A stretch of DNA of 64,000 nt from Streptomyces albipurpureus (GTDB lineage Bacteria; Actinomycetota; Actinomycetes; Streptomycetales; Streptomycetaceae). The notes beneath the pieces are model-generated. The model was not told the DNA's origin. It worked only from the letters and a program-made list of their open reading frames with translations, and searched no databases. A program made the translations under genes and the position numbers. The stretch spans positions 1 through 64,000 of the forward strand of contig NZ_JAMQAW010000025.1 in assembly GCF_023701525.1 (NCBI RefSeq), written 5' to 3'. Positions 16,832 through 26,273 of the stretch are shown here, in pieces (the stretch's first letter is position 1; each line of letters begins with the position of its first letter).

Positions 16832-17641
16832 ATGCCGGTCGCCCATGCGACGGAAGTCCTCGCTGACCTCCGTCGCATGGCCCTCGATCCGTCGCGCACC
16901 CAGCGGCTCTGGGGCGCCGAGGAGTGTGAGCCGCTGCTCGTTCCGGCGTTGCTGGCACTGGTCGAGCCGGACGAGCGGGGCGATCGGAAGTCACCGCCGC
17001 GGTGGACGACGATGCCGCCGCGGTCTCTGACCGGGCAGCTGACGCGGCAGGGTCACGCCGCGTCGGCACCGACCGTGGGCAGGCTGCTGCGGGACGACGG
17101 TTTCAGTCCGCAGGGCGGTACCCATCCCCTTGAGGGCGCCCAGCACCTCGACCGGGACGTACGGTTCAGACACATCAGCGAACCGACGGCGGACACAGGC
17201 TGGGTGTACGTCAGTACGGATGACAACACGGCGGCCTCCGCGGTGGAGACGATCCGCCGTCGGTGGCAGGCGCGCGGCTGCCTCCGCTGTCCGCGGGCCA
17301 GACCTCTGCTGATCACTGCCGATGCCGGCGGCTCCCATGGTTACCGAACCCTGGCCGCCGACTGGCGGACGCCGCGTCAACAGGACTCCGTGACCCGACG
17401 CGACGGGGCACGCGGCCCCGGACACCGGCGGGCAGGCCGTGGTGGACATCGACGGCGTGAACGACGCAACCCCGACGCACCCTCACCAGCCTGGAAGCCG
17501 GCGTCCGCCCGGCGCACCAGCCGGGCCTCGGCCTGCTCACACCCCACCAGATGCCGCGACGCCCCATCAGAGCTACTGATGGCCCGTCACAACGGATCGC
17601 GTCCAGAAAACCAAGTTGAATTCAGAATCGCCGTCAATTGA
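16832..17641 (+). pseudogene. Decayed ISAzo13-type transposase
   Basis: The frame is open, but the protein is a patchwork of ISAzo13-family blocks: LWGAEECEPLLVPALLALVEP, SPPRWTTMPPRSLTGQLTRQ, then GHAASAPTVGRLLRDDGFSP, GWVYVSTDDNTAASAVETIR and ARPLLITADAGGSHGYR. The catalytic core between the first aspartate block and GWVYV is missing, and after about residue 180 the frame drifts out of the family. It starts ten bases after the exporter gene and is an inactive remnant. No intact ends were recognised. Confidence 0.65.
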
Positions 17642-17887
17642 TTGAGGAATCACTCGGCCATGCGGCGAGAAAGATGCCGCGTTATCCTGTTCTACTTCAG
17701 TGCGGCTCGGTAATGCGAAGTGCGGACGGCAAGGGCGGCAGCGGCCAAAGATGGGGGCAGTGAGACCTTCCCGGGGTATTTCGCTGGTTCAGGGAAAGTC
17801 GCCGCGTTCACCCGGTGCGCAGTTTTGGCGTGAAGGGCTAACTCGGGGAGTCAATCCGCGATCGGCTCAACCGAGGCTGCGGACGCC

Positions 17888-18622
17888 TCACCCTGTCTGC
17901 CGCAGCTGGGGATCGTCACGCTCGCCGGTCGCCTCTGCCGCAGCCACAAGGATTTGGGCTGCCCAGGCTTCGACATTGAGGCCAAGTCTGTTGGCCGTCG
18001 CTCGGCAGAACTCAAGACAATCCGCCGGGACCGATACTTTGAGCGAAATAGTGCCGTCGGGTGAAGACGCACCCGTTTCCTCGACGCTACGCCCCTTGTT
18101 CAGTTCTCGGACATTCTGATCTGCACCAGATCTTCGGTCGTTGCTGGTGTCACGTTCCAGCAGGCTCGCTCTCACCTCGCGGCGTAACCGCTTTGCGGAC
18201 CACATATGCTCTTCCGCCTTGAGCAGCCAGAAGTCCTGTTCGTGTTCTGCGAGAGCCCCTACCTCAGCATGGTGGGTGAAACTCAGCGTGTCCCGTCGAC
18301 GAGACACGGGAAAGCGCCGGGCTACCCACGCATGATTTCTTAACGTTTGATAATCTAACGACGTCAGTTCGATCGCATCGCGGTATCTGCCGCTGAATTT
18401 GGCCTCGCCGTACACCAGCCAGTCCCCAAGACACCACGACGAGCCGGACATTACGTTGGAGAGATAGCCACCGATCCCTACCCACTTTTCGAACGCCATC
18501 CGATCGGGAAGGAGGAGGCCTCTTCTCGTAACAAATGCCGTGCTGTCGAAAGTGGCGCGCAGGTCCCTTTCGCGCTTCTCTAGGTTCTTTCGGGCTCGGA
18601 CAGACGGGTCCCCGTTCACCAT
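17888..18622 (-). CDS. LmbU-family transcriptional regulator
   Basis: A 244-residue member of the LmbU/NovE/HrmB family, DNA-binding activators found in lincomycin, aminocoumarin and hormaomycin clusters. The diagnostic central region reads GLLLPDRMAFEKWVGIGGYL, GDWLVYGEAKF, SLDYQTLRNHAWVARRFPV and FTHHAEVGALA. The C-terminal part (from about residue 170) has a ribbon-helix-helix-like segment, TISLKVSVPADCLEFC. I place the start at 18622 because AAGGAG lies 7 bases upstream; the open frame runs further but without family similarity. It probably regulates this cluster together with the SARP. Confidence 0.88.
   Translation of the reverse strand: MVNGDPSVRARKNLEKRERDLRATFDSTAFVTRRGLLLPDRMAFEKWVGIGGYLSNVMSGSSWCLGDWLVYGEAKFSGRYRDAIELTSLDYQTLRNHAWVARRFPVSRRRDTLSFTHHAEVGALAEHEQDFWLLKAEEHMWSAKRLRREVRASLLERDTSNDRRSGADQNVRELNKGRSVEETGASSPDGTISLKVSVPADCLEFCRATANRLGLNVEAWAAQILVAAAEATGERDDPQLRQTG
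18288..18307. promoter_or_regulatory. Palindrome inside lmbU-like gene (copy 2 of 3)
   Basis: GTGTCCCG-TCGA-CGAGACAC, an 8-bp inverted repeat with one mismatch and the same 4-base spacer as the copies at 6847 and 22309. It lies in codons for PVSRRRDTL, a conserved part of the LmbU family, so protein coding alone may explain it. Confidence 0.3.
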
Positions 18623-19464
18623 ACGTCTCCTTAGGTCGCGACGTGGGTCACCTGAAGAGAATCGAACCAACTGGAACCTAACATGCCGGACTACAAAGGC
18701 AACAGGTTCGCCAAATAACGAACGAAATCTATACGCGCGCGTAATGAGAGAATGGTTGCGGACGCTGCTCGTGGTGGCTCTGCATCCCGCATGCGACCGC
18801 ACGTTGTCAAGACCGCCTCACAAATGAGGGGCCCTCACCCCGAGGTTTAGGTGTAGTCGCCTGACGCCTCTTTCGTGATCATGTAAGTCCGAGAAGAATG
18901 AGGGCCTGGCGGCGCCGCGAGGCATGACCTCGACGGCGGTGTGGTCGTCCGGACGAGGCGGGGGGGTATCGATGGCGAGATCGCGTCAGCTCACCACGCT
19001 ACGGAGTGCGGAGCCGGTTCGCAGCTGGGAAGCGTCGTCAGTGAACGTCACGTCTGCTCTGCAGCGTTGAAGGAGGGAGGGGATGGAGGCGTCAGCGATC
19101 CACCCGCCGGCAAGGATGTCGCCCCGCCAGGGCCGCGCACACGGTCGGCGCGAGCACGACGAGCAGAGTGTGCCGCACTCCGGCGGACCACCGGGATCGG
19201 GCACTTGGGCCAGGCGCTCCAGCAGGCCCAGGATCTCCCCCGGGGTATGCCCCAGGACGCTCACGGAGCAGCGCGCCGCCGCAGAAAGCCCCCAGCAAAG
19301 AATGAGGACCATCCGGTGCCGGCACGGCAAGGTCCGGCGATCCATGGGAAAGCTCCTGGAGAAATCCTCCAAAGAGCCGCGGATATCACACGGCATGGGT
19401 CTCGAAGTGGCGCGGAGATTCCGAACACCAAAGGCTTCCACACCGCTCCGCTAGCGGCGGACGC
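18623..19464. other. Non-coding stretch upstream of the LmbU-like gene
   Basis: About 840 bases with no gene I can support. The first 200 bases upstream of the LmbU-like start are noticeably richer in A and T and probably hold its promoter. The rest contains only open frames without family resemblance. Confidence 0.5.
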
Positions 19465-19614
19465 GTGGGAGTGGGCATCGGTTTCACCGGGCAGTTCGCG
19501 ACCGTGGACGAAGTACTCAGCGGTCGGGAGAACCTGGCGCTGATCACCCGGATACGGCGGCTCACGCCCGGGCAGGATCACAGACGGCCTCCTCGACCGC
19601 TCATCGCAGGCTGA
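19465..19614 (+). pseudogene. Fragment of a DrrA-type ABC ATPase
   Basis: Fifty codons ending in TGA contain GIGFTGQFATVDEVLSGREN, the stretch that follows Walker A in DrrA-type ATPases; the intact gene at 15243 has the matching SLTGQFTAVDNILTGREN. Walker A, the signature motif and Walker B are absent. It is an orphan relic, evidence that another drug-exporter gene was once here. Confidence 0.7.
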
Positions 19615-19736
19615 CGCCGCCTCGCGGAGAGTGTTGACGTACGCCTTCGCCATGGGCCCACCGCCGCGAGGTTGCCTGAACCCGTGCTGCCTTGGCCCGT
19701 GTTCCGCACACGGCCAAGGCTCTCGCGATCCGACGG

Positions 19737-20699
19737 TCAGGACATCCCGGCACCTGGCGTTGATCCGCCAGGCGGCACGGCCGCCCTCCACTGGTCGCGC
19801 AGGGAGTCCGGGAGGCAGATCGTGTGCGTCCAGCCGAGGAGAGCGTGGGCACGGCGTACGTCCACCTTCGCCCAGGCGCCGCTACCTCCCCGGCTTCCCG
19901 GCATGGTCGCCACGTGCATCCGGACTCGGCGCCGGGGGAAGCGGGCAGCTCTGGTCATCATCTGCGCCACGGTCGGCACGGCGTGTACTTCCCCTCGGCC
20001 GATATTGATCACGAGACCGGCGACCGGTGCCGTAGCGGCTCGTACGACGGCATCGGCGACATCTCGGATATCGATGAAGTCGCGCATGTCCGGAGTGACC
20101 GCCAGGTCCAATGGGCTTCCAGGAGGCAGTTGATGGAGCTGCTCGATCAAAGTGCCGAGAAAGCTGGCGGCCGGTGCGTTCGGCCCGCACACGTTGCTGA
20201 TCCGGAGGACCACGCCATCGGTCCGGCCCTCGGCGGCGGCTGCCAGCACAGATCTGCTGCCGAGCAGCTTGGTCCGTCCATACGGGGCCGACGGCCGTTC
20301 AGGATGGTCCTCGTCCGCGGCGTCGCGCGGGGAGATCTCACCGTACTCATGCACGGAACCAAGGTGCACCAGCCGGGTATGCGGCGGCACAAGTCGTAGC
20401 AGCCGTTCCACCAGGACCGTGTGCGCGTGCATCATCTGGTCCGGTGTGCCGCGCCAGCCGGCACCTGCCGCGTTGACAACGACATCGCTGTTGGCCACGA
20501 GCCGGTCAAGCGCTCGGTTGTCGTTGTCGAGGAGGTCTGCGCGGAGCAGCCGGGCACCTGGGACCACTGGAGCCTCGTGCCGGGCCACGGCGGTGACGTG
20601 GGACGCACCCGCGCGCAGCAGCGCCGCGCAGATAGGCCGGCCCAGAGAGCCGGTGCCGCCGATCACGACCGCTGAACGCCCTTGTGTATCCCGGTTCAC
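19737..20699 (-). CDS. NDP-hexose 4-ketoreductase
   Basis: A 320-residue extended SDR/epimerase-family reductase, with NAD(P)-binding GGTGSLGRPICAALL at the N-terminus, LVHLGSVHEYGEI as the catalytic serine block, and YGRTKLLGSR as the Tyr-Lys pair. It resembles the EryBIV/TylCIV group, which reduces the C4 keto group as the last step before glycosyl transfer. The exact stereochemistry cannot be read from the sequence. It is the downstream member of a pair with the O-methyltransferase (206-base gap) on the minus strand. Confidence 0.82.
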   Translation of the reverse strand: MNRDTQGRSAVVIGGTGSLGRPICAALLRAGASHVTAVARHEAPVVPGARLLRADLLDNDNRALDRLVANSDVVVNAAGAGWRGTPDQMMHAHTVLVERLLRLVPPHTRLVHLGSVHEYGEISPRDAADEDHPERPSAPYGRTKLLGSRSVLAAAAEGRTDGVVLRISNVCGPNAPAASFLGTLIEQLHQLPPGSPLDLAVTPDMRDFIDIRDVADAVVRAATAPVAGLVINIGRGEVHAVPTVAQMMTRAARFPRRRVRMHVATMPGSRGGSGAWAKVDVRRAHALLGWTHTICLPDSLRDQWRAAVPPGGSTPGAGMS

Positions 20700-20904
20700 G
20701 GCACACCGCCTGTCAGCACTGAACTGCCCCCGGCTTCGTTGCGGCTCGCCGCCCGATGGCGCCTCGCGGCGGCGTCACATCCCGCTCCGGCCGCGAGGCA
20801 TGGCCTCGATGGCGGTGGCGGGGCTTCCCTGTCTTCGCACGCTGTTCGGACAGCCTCGCGGCCACCTGGCCTTCCATGGGCCCTCTCGCGCCCCGCGAAC
20901 AGCC

Positions 20905-21678
20905 TCACTCGCCCCATTTCATATAGATCACGGGCTGCTCGCGGAAGGGGAGTTGATGCAAGGTCAGGTTTTCGAGGCCCAGTGTCTCGCGGATCGCGGC
21001 GGTCACGCCGGGCCACCGGGGATGTCCGAGTTCATCGAAGGCGACGATGCTTCCCTTGACGAGGTGGGGACGGATCGCCTGGAGCACATCGCGGGTCGGT
21101 TCGTAGAGGTCGAGATCGAAGAAGGCCATCCCGATGACCGTCTCCGGGTTCTCCTCCAGATAGCGCGGGACCGTCTCCCGGACGTCTCCCTGGACCACGA
21201 AGGTCCGCTGAACGTGCGGGATGGGGTCGCCCGACTCGTGCGCGGCTAGGACCTCACGCAGGTGGTCCACCTCGTTGTCGGGGACGGCGAATCTGCCAAC
21301 GGCCGCGCTCGGGCTCACCTGGTCGATCTTGGAGAGGCCGGGGAATCCGGTGAAGGTGTCGAAGCCGATGATCCGACGGAAGGAGTTGTACGGCTCGTGA
21401 AGGCCACGAAGCGCGGCGAGGGTGGCGAGATGGCGTCCATGCAGGACACCGAACTCCATGATCACGCCGGGGATCCCCGTGAGCATCCGGTAGAGCATGT
21501 CCATCGTCAGCAGATCGGCGAGCTGATGGCGTCGTAGATAGACCGGGAGGTTGTCGATCAGATACACGGGCGGAATGGGTGTCTCTGTCAGCAGTTTGGT
21601 GAGCCGTTCCCGCACCTCCTTCTCCTGCGCCGACTCGTGTGGCAGGAGCCGCGGATTCTTGTACTCGGGATCGGTCAT
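20905..21678 (-). CDS. TylF/NovP-family sugar O-methyltransferase
   Basis: A 257-residue SAM-dependent O-methyltransferase. It opens with KNPRLLPHESAQEKEVRERL and has TPIPPVYLIDNLPVYLRRHQ. The SAM-binding block is VIMEFGVLHGRHLATLAALR, and IGFDTFTGFPGL and FFDLDLYEPTRDVL follow as the metal and catalytic region. It is most like NovP, which methylates the 4-hydroxyl of L-noviose, and more distantly TylF. It would methylate the deoxysugar here, probably after transfer. The ATG at 21678 matches the family start; an upstream in-frame start at 21705 is less likely. Confidence 0.88.
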   Translation of the reverse strand: MTDPEYKNPRLLPHESAQEKEVRERLTKLLTETPIPPVYLIDNLPVYLRRHQLADLLTMDMLYRMLTGIPGVIMEFGVLHGRHLATLAALRGLHEPYNSFRRIIGFDTFTGFPGLSKIDQVSPSAAVGRFAVPDNEVDHLREVLAAHESGDPIPHVQRTFVVQGDVRETVPRYLEENPETVIGMAFFDLDLYEPTRDVLQAIRPHLVKGSIVAFDELGHPRWPGVTAAIRETLGLENLTLHQLPFREQPVIYMKWGE

Positions 21679-22894
21679 GCGGTCTTCCCTTCTCGACGAA
21701 GCCAAGGCCGTCGAAGCAACACTGGGGAGAGTGCGTGTCGAACCGTGTCAAATCCGACTCGGGCAGGGATACCTCCAGGCCATCGTTCGCGCCGCCGACA
21801 TGTGCTGTCGCCCGCCCCAAGGCCGGTGACCGGTGCGTTGTTCCAGGATGGGGCGGCCGACTGCCCCGAACCGCGGCAACACGGCACCACCGGCCCACCG
21901 TGACGGCCTTGCCGGGCTTCAGTCGAGCGTCAGTGGGGGCTGCTCGGTCAGCAGCCGCAATCTGTTCAGCTGGGGGTGGGCGCCTCGACGGAGGCCAGGT
22001 TCTCACGAAACCGCAGCACGGTCCCATGGCGGTAGTCGGTGTTGCGTCCAGGCCGCGCCGCGGCGGCAACCAGCGATCCCGCGGAATCGACCATGCGCGG
22101 CCCTGGGCAGTTACGGACCCGAGAACGCTGTGCGGCGGCCCCGCTCGTCCCCACCCGCAGATGGCCTCCGTTGCGGGGACCGTTGGGGTCGTCGTAGCCA
22201 CTCAAGGCAGCGCTGAGGCACGTGGGGTATCTTCTGCCAGGCATGACGGTGGGACCGCGGCGTGCCCCGTCCGGATACGGCGTCACCCCGCGCGCAGTCC
22301 CTGCGAGCGTGTCCCGTCGGCGGGACACACACGAGGTCCGCCCCCTGGGCCGCCTGACAGCCGCGCCGGACAATGAACGCGTCGGAGGGCCACCAGAGCC
22401 CAACTGCTCGACCGAGCGAGCCCTCCCGCATATCTGACAGGCCGGTGACGGTACGCACGGCGAACAACGTGCGAGGGAACAACACGACTTCATGTGCGGG
22501 GTGCGGGCACGAACGCAACGACTCCCCGGGGTCCCGCGGCGGTGGGATCTTCTCAGGCTTCAGTACACCTCTCGATGAGGAAGTGATTCCACATCCGCTC
22601 CATCGCAGTGTCCACCCGTTCGGTGATCCGAATCTGCTGGGTTCGGCGGGCCGGCGCCGGTTGCGCGCCTGCCGGAACAGCGCGGGCCGCAGTGGGCTCT
22701 ACGGAGGATCCGCCATCGCTTGAGGCGGGCGAGGACTCAAGGCCGGGGACCCCGCGCCTGTCCGTCGGGGCGGAAGAAGGCCGCGCTCTGAAAGAGGCGG
22801 CGCCTTCCGCCGTTTCAACGCGTGAGCCCGGCAGGCCGATCACGGTCCTCCCACGCCGCGTGAGGTCCGCTTGGTGATCGAGACAGGAGGAACG
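21679..22894. other. Long divergent intergenic region between sugar genes
   Basis: About 1.2 kb between the divergent O-methyltransferase and 2,3-dehydratase genes. No supported gene was found; open frames here lack family features on both strands. It holds one palindrome at 22309-22328 and probably two promoters, and may include decayed coding DNA. Confidence 0.5.
22309..22328. promoter_or_regulatory. Palindrome, possible operator (copy 3 of 3)
   Basis: GTGTCCCG-TCGG-CGGGACAC, a perfect 8-bp inverted repeat with a 4-base spacer, in the divergent region upstream of both the O-methyltransferase and the 2,3-dehydratase. It matches the element at 6847-6864 at 17 of 18 positions. Confidence 0.45.
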
Positions 22895-24325
22895 ATGAGC
22901 ACTGCGCCTGCTGCGCCGCCGATCCCGGTTCCCTCGGCGCGCAGCCGCCCGGCGGCACGGCGGCTCGCCGAGTCAGCACTCACGGTGCCCGGCCTGGCGG
23001 CATTCGAGCAGACCGTGAGGGACACCCGGGAACACGTCCTCACCGTCGCCGAGCTGGTGCCGCTGCACCAGCTGCACGGCTGGCACTACGACGAGGGCAC
23101 GGGCTTCATCGCCCACGAGAGCGGGCGCTTCTTCTCCGTCGAAGGCCTCCAGGTGGAGACCCAGAGCCCACTGACTACGTGGGGCCAGCCCATAGTCAAC
23201 CAGCCGGAAACCGGCATCCTGGGGTTGCTGGTGAAGGAGATCGACGGGATTCTGCACTTCCTCATGCAGCTCAAGGCGGAGCCGGGTAACCGCAATGGCC
23301 TCCAGCTCTCCCCCACCGTCCAGGCGACATGGAGCAACTACACGGGCGTCCACGGCGGATTGCCCGTGCCCTATCTGGAGTTCTTCCAGGACCCCGCGCG
23401 GCGGCGGGTCATCGCTGACGCGCGCCAGTCCGAGCAGGGATCGAGGTTCCTGCGCAAGCGGAACCGGAACATGATCGTGGAGACCGAGGAGCCGGTCGAG
23501 GCGCGGAACGGATTCGTGTGGCTCACGCTGGGGCAGATACACCGGCTGCTGGCCACCGAGGACCTGGTGAACATGTGCACCCGGTCCGTGCTCGCCTGCC
23601 TCCCCCTGGGGGACGGTGCCTCGGCCAGGAACGAGGGTTTTGGAGCGGCACTGGCGCGTTCGCTGGCGCGGGGCGGCCCTGAGTTGCACCCGTTGGTGAA
23701 CGTACTGAGCTGGATCACCGAGGCCAGGACGCGTTCCGAGACGCGCACACGCACCGTCTCGCTGGACGCGCTCACGGACTGGGAGTTCACCGGCGGACGC
23801 ATAAGGCACCGGGCCGGGCGGCACTTCGATGTGATCGGGGTGCGGGTGAAGGCCGTAAGCCGGGAGGTCGGGCAGTGGTGGCAACCCATGATCCGGGCCC
23901 AGTCCACGCAACTTGCCGCTCTTCTCGTCACCCATGTGCGCGGTGTGCTGCATGTACTCATGCAGTTGCGGGCCGAGCCGGGACTGACCGACGCCGCGGA
24001 ACTGGCGCCCACGGTTCAGTGCACTCCGGACGACTGCGCCCAGCTGCCGCCCGTGGAGCGACCGCCCTTCCTCGACCTGGTCCAGAACGCCCGAACCGCC
24101 GACATCCGCTTCGATACCGTCCTTTCCGACGAGGGCGGGCGTTTCTACCACACCGGCAGTCGGCACCTGGTGGTCGAGACCGGGTGGCTGCCGGAACCAC
24201 CGGATTTCCGATGGCTGACGCTGGGTCAGCTGGAGGAGCTGACCCAGCACAGCCATTATGTGAACATACAGGCCCGCAGTGTGCTGGCCTGTCTGCGATC
24301 ACTGTTCCACGGAGGCGACCGATGA
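22895..24325 (+). CDS. NDP-hexose 2,3-dehydratase
   Basis: A 476-residue enzyme that removes the C2 hydroxyl as water and starts 2-deoxygenation of the sugar. The family's internal duplication is plain. The first half has GILHFLMQLKAEPG and SPTVQATWSNY, ending in RSVLACLPLG; the second has GVLHVLMQLRAEPG and APTVQCTPDD, ending in RSVLACLRSL. Relatives are TylX3, EryBVI and OleV. The ATG at 22895 has ACAGGAGG 5 bases upstream. Its stop overlaps the start of the aldo/keto reductase (ATGA), so product and next enzyme are made together. Confidence 0.95.
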   Translation: MSTAPAAPPIPVPSARSRPAARRLAESALTVPGLAAFEQTVRDTREHVLTVAELVPLHQLHGWHYDEGTGFIAHESGRFFSVEGLQVETQSPLTTWGQPIVNQPETGILGLLVKEIDGILHFLMQLKAEPGNRNGLQLSPTVQATWSNYTGVHGGLPVPYLEFFQDPARRRVIADARQSEQGSRFLRKRNRNMIVETEEPVEARNGFVWLTLGQIHRLLATEDLVNMCTRSVLACLPLGDGASARNEGFGAALARSLARGGPELHPLVNVLSWITEARTRSETRTRTVSLDALTDWEFTGGRIRHRAGRHFDVIGVRVKAVSREVGQWWQPMIRAQSTQLAALLVTHVRGVLHVLMQLRAEPGLTDAAELAPTVQCTPDDCAQLPPVERPPFLDLVQNARTADIRFDTVLSDEGGRFYHTGSRHLVVETGWLPEPPDFRWLTLGQLEELTQHSHYVNIQARSVLACLRSLFHGGDR

Positions 24326-25332
24326 GCACCACGAGCGGTGACGATCGGCTCTACACGCGGTTGGGCCGTACCGCACTGCGGGTCAGCCGTGTCTGCCTGG
24401 GCACGGTCAACTTCGGGGGGCGGGTGGAGGAGCCCGAGGCCCGGGAGTTGATGGACCACGCGGTCGACAGCGGGATCAGCTTCGTCGACACCGCGAACAT
24501 GTACGGCTGGCGCGAGTACAAGGGCTACACGGAGGAGGTCATCGGCAGGTGGCTGGCCTCACGTGCGTCACTGCGCGACCAGGTGGTGCTGGCCACCAAG
24601 GTGGGTAATCCCATGAGTGAAGGCCTCAACGAGCAGGGGCTGTCCGCCCGGCATATCGTCGCCGCCTGCGAGGCTTCGCTACGCCGGCTGGGCACCGAGT
24701 GGATCGACCTGTACCAGATGCACCACGTGGACCGGGAAGCCGGCTGGGACGAGGTGTGGCAGGCCATGGAGCTCCTGGTACAGCAGGGCAAGGTGCGCTA
24801 CGTGGGCTCGTCCAACTTCGCCGGCTGGGACATCGCCGCGGCGCAGGAGGCGGCGAAGGCACGGCACTTCCTGGGGGTTGTGTCCGAGCAGTGTCTCTAC
24901 AACCTCGCCGTGCGCCATCCGGAGCTGGAACTGATCCCCGCGGCACGCGCGTACGGAGTGGCCGTCCTGCCCTGGTCCCCCCTGCACGGCGGGCTGCTCA
25001 GCGGTGTGCTCCGCAAGACTGCCGAGGGTCGTGCGGTCAAGTCGGGACAGGGACGTTCGGCGGCGGCGCTGGAGAAGACGCGCGGCACGATCGAGCAGTA
25101 CGAGCGGCTGTGCGCGGATTTCGGACGGGACCCGGCGCAGGTGGGCCTCGCCTGGGTGATGTCCCGGCCGGGGGTGACATCCACGGTCATCGGGCCGCGC
25201 ACACCGGGCCATGTCAAGGACGCGCTGGAGGCGTTGGAGTCGCCCCTGTCGGATGAGGAGACGACCCGACTGGAGGAGTTGTTCCCGCCGATCGGCCGGG
25301 GCGGGGCGGCCCCGGACGCGTGGCTCACATGA
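24322..25332 (+). CDS. NDP-hexose 3-ketoreductase (aldo/keto reductase)
   Basis: A 336-residue aldo/keto reductase very like EryBII and TylC1, which reduce the 3-keto intermediate released by the 2,3-dehydratase. It has GTVNFGGRVEEPEARELMDH, the catalytic aspartate and tyrosine in FVDTANMYGWREYKG, the lysine in VVLATKVGNPMSEGLN, and the histidine in LYQMHHVDREAGWDE. It ends in the typical RGGAAPDAWL. It is translationally coupled to the dehydratase gene, the standard pairing for 2,6-dideoxyhexoses. Confidence 0.93.
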   Translation: MSTTSGDDRLYTRLGRTALRVSRVCLGTVNFGGRVEEPEARELMDHAVDSGISFVDTANMYGWREYKGYTEEVIGRWLASRASLRDQVVLATKVGNPMSEGLNEQGLSARHIVAACEASLRRLGTEWIDLYQMHHVDREAGWDEVWQAMELLVQQGKVRYVGSSNFAGWDIAAAQEAAKARHFLGVVSEQCLYNLAVRHPELELIPAARAYGVAVLPWSPLHGGLLSGVLRKTAEGRAVKSGQGRSAAALEKTRGTIEQYERLCADFGRDPAQVGLAWVMSRPGVTSTVIGPRTPGHVKDALEALESPLSDEETTRLEELFPPIGRGGAAPDAWLT

Positions 25333-25676
25333 CCGTACCGACAAGTGCACATCCCGGAGCGGGGAAGAGCCCACGCCTGCCCGACCAGGTTGGGATGCCG
25401 ACGCGTCGGCCGGTGCCTGGGGTAGGCAGCCGGCGATCAGTCCAGCTCGATACCGTCAACGCGGGCTGTGGACGACACCCCCCGCGACGCGCCGTACGCG
25501 CGTACCCCGCACCAGGCTGTGCGCGGGGGCGGATTTGTTCCGCTTCGGTGTCGCCGTCGGCTGATCGCTGCGACGGTCGGCGGCCGCGCGCTGACGGGCG
25601 AGTCATGCGGTGCCCGCGCTTCGCCGATCCCGGAAGCACGCAGGACGGTGGTCAGCACGGGCTGCTCCCCAAGGGA
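25333..25676. other. Convergent intergenic region
   Basis: About 340 bases between the convergent ketoreductase and epimerase genes. I see no gene and no clear terminator hairpin in it. Confidence 0.45.
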
Positions 25677-26273
25677 TCACAGGGAGCCGTCGATACGTCG
25701 CGCTTCGGCGTACACGGGAAGCAGGCCCTGCTCGTCGAGTTCCTTCAGGGTGGGTGCCGCGCGGTCCCGCCCGGACAGCACCGGGTCCAGCCCGTCCGGG
25801 AGGGGCAGCGCGAGCTCGGGGTCGAGCGGGGACAGCGCGAGCTCGTCGGCGGGGACGTAGTCGCCGGAGATCAGGTAGGAGATGAGGGTGTCGTCGCGGA
25901 GGGCGGCGAAGCCGTGCCCGACCCCGACGGGAATGTACAGCGCCCGCATGGTCGAACCGCTCAACCGGGTGGTGTCCCAACGGCCGAAGGTAGGGGATCC
26001 CTTCCGTAGGTCCACGACGAAGTCCTGTACCTCGCCCGCAAGACAGCACACGTACTTGGCCTTGCCGGGCGGGCACCGGGTGAAGTGGATGCCGCGCACC
26101 GTGCCGCGCTGCGAGGTGCTGTAGCTGAGCTGGGTGACGGAGAAGACGCTCCCGCCGGCGTGCGCGGTGAGTGCTTCCTGGATGAAGGGGGAGACAAACA
26201 TTCCGCGCTGGTCGCGGTGGATCTCCGGGGAGAACTCGACGACGCCTTCCACATTGAGTTGCCGTGCGTACAC
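25677..26273 (-). CDS. dTDP-4-keto-6-deoxyhexose 5- or 3,5-epimerase (RmlC family)
   Basis: A 198-residue cupin epimerase. It has FSPEIHRDQRGMFVSPFIQE at the N-terminus, SYSTSQRGTVRGIHFTRCPP with the catalytic histidine, KYVCCLAGEVQDFVVDLRKG and IPVGVGHGFAALRDD. It is closest in pattern to the EryBVII/TylK/EvaD enzymes of secondary metabolism, which epimerise C5 and so commit the sugar to the L-series. It stands alone on the minus strand, opposite to the reductase. Together with RmlA/B, the 2,3-dehydratase and the two ketoreductases it completes a 2,6-dideoxy-L-hexose route. Confidence 0.93.
   Translation of the reverse strand: MYARQLNVEGVVEFSPEIHRDQRGMFVSPFIQEALTAHAGGSVFSVTQLSYSTSQRGTVRGIHFTRCPPGKAKYVCCLAGEVQDFVVDLRKGSPTFGRWDTTRLSGSTMRALYIPVGVGHGFAALRDDTLISYLISGDYVPADELALSPLDPELALPLPDGLDPVLSGRDRAAPTLKELDEQGLLPVYAEARRIDGSL

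Noticed and set aside
18941..19543. 200-codon plus-strand frame and its minus-strand mirror
   Set aside because: No family features on either strand; only the short ABC ATPase relic at 19465-19614 is supported, and that is in another frame.
21966..22493. Minus-strand frame containing VSRRRDTL, a string also found in the LmbU-like protein
   Set aside because: The match is only the eight residues encoded by the shared palindrome; nothing else around it resembles the LmbU family.
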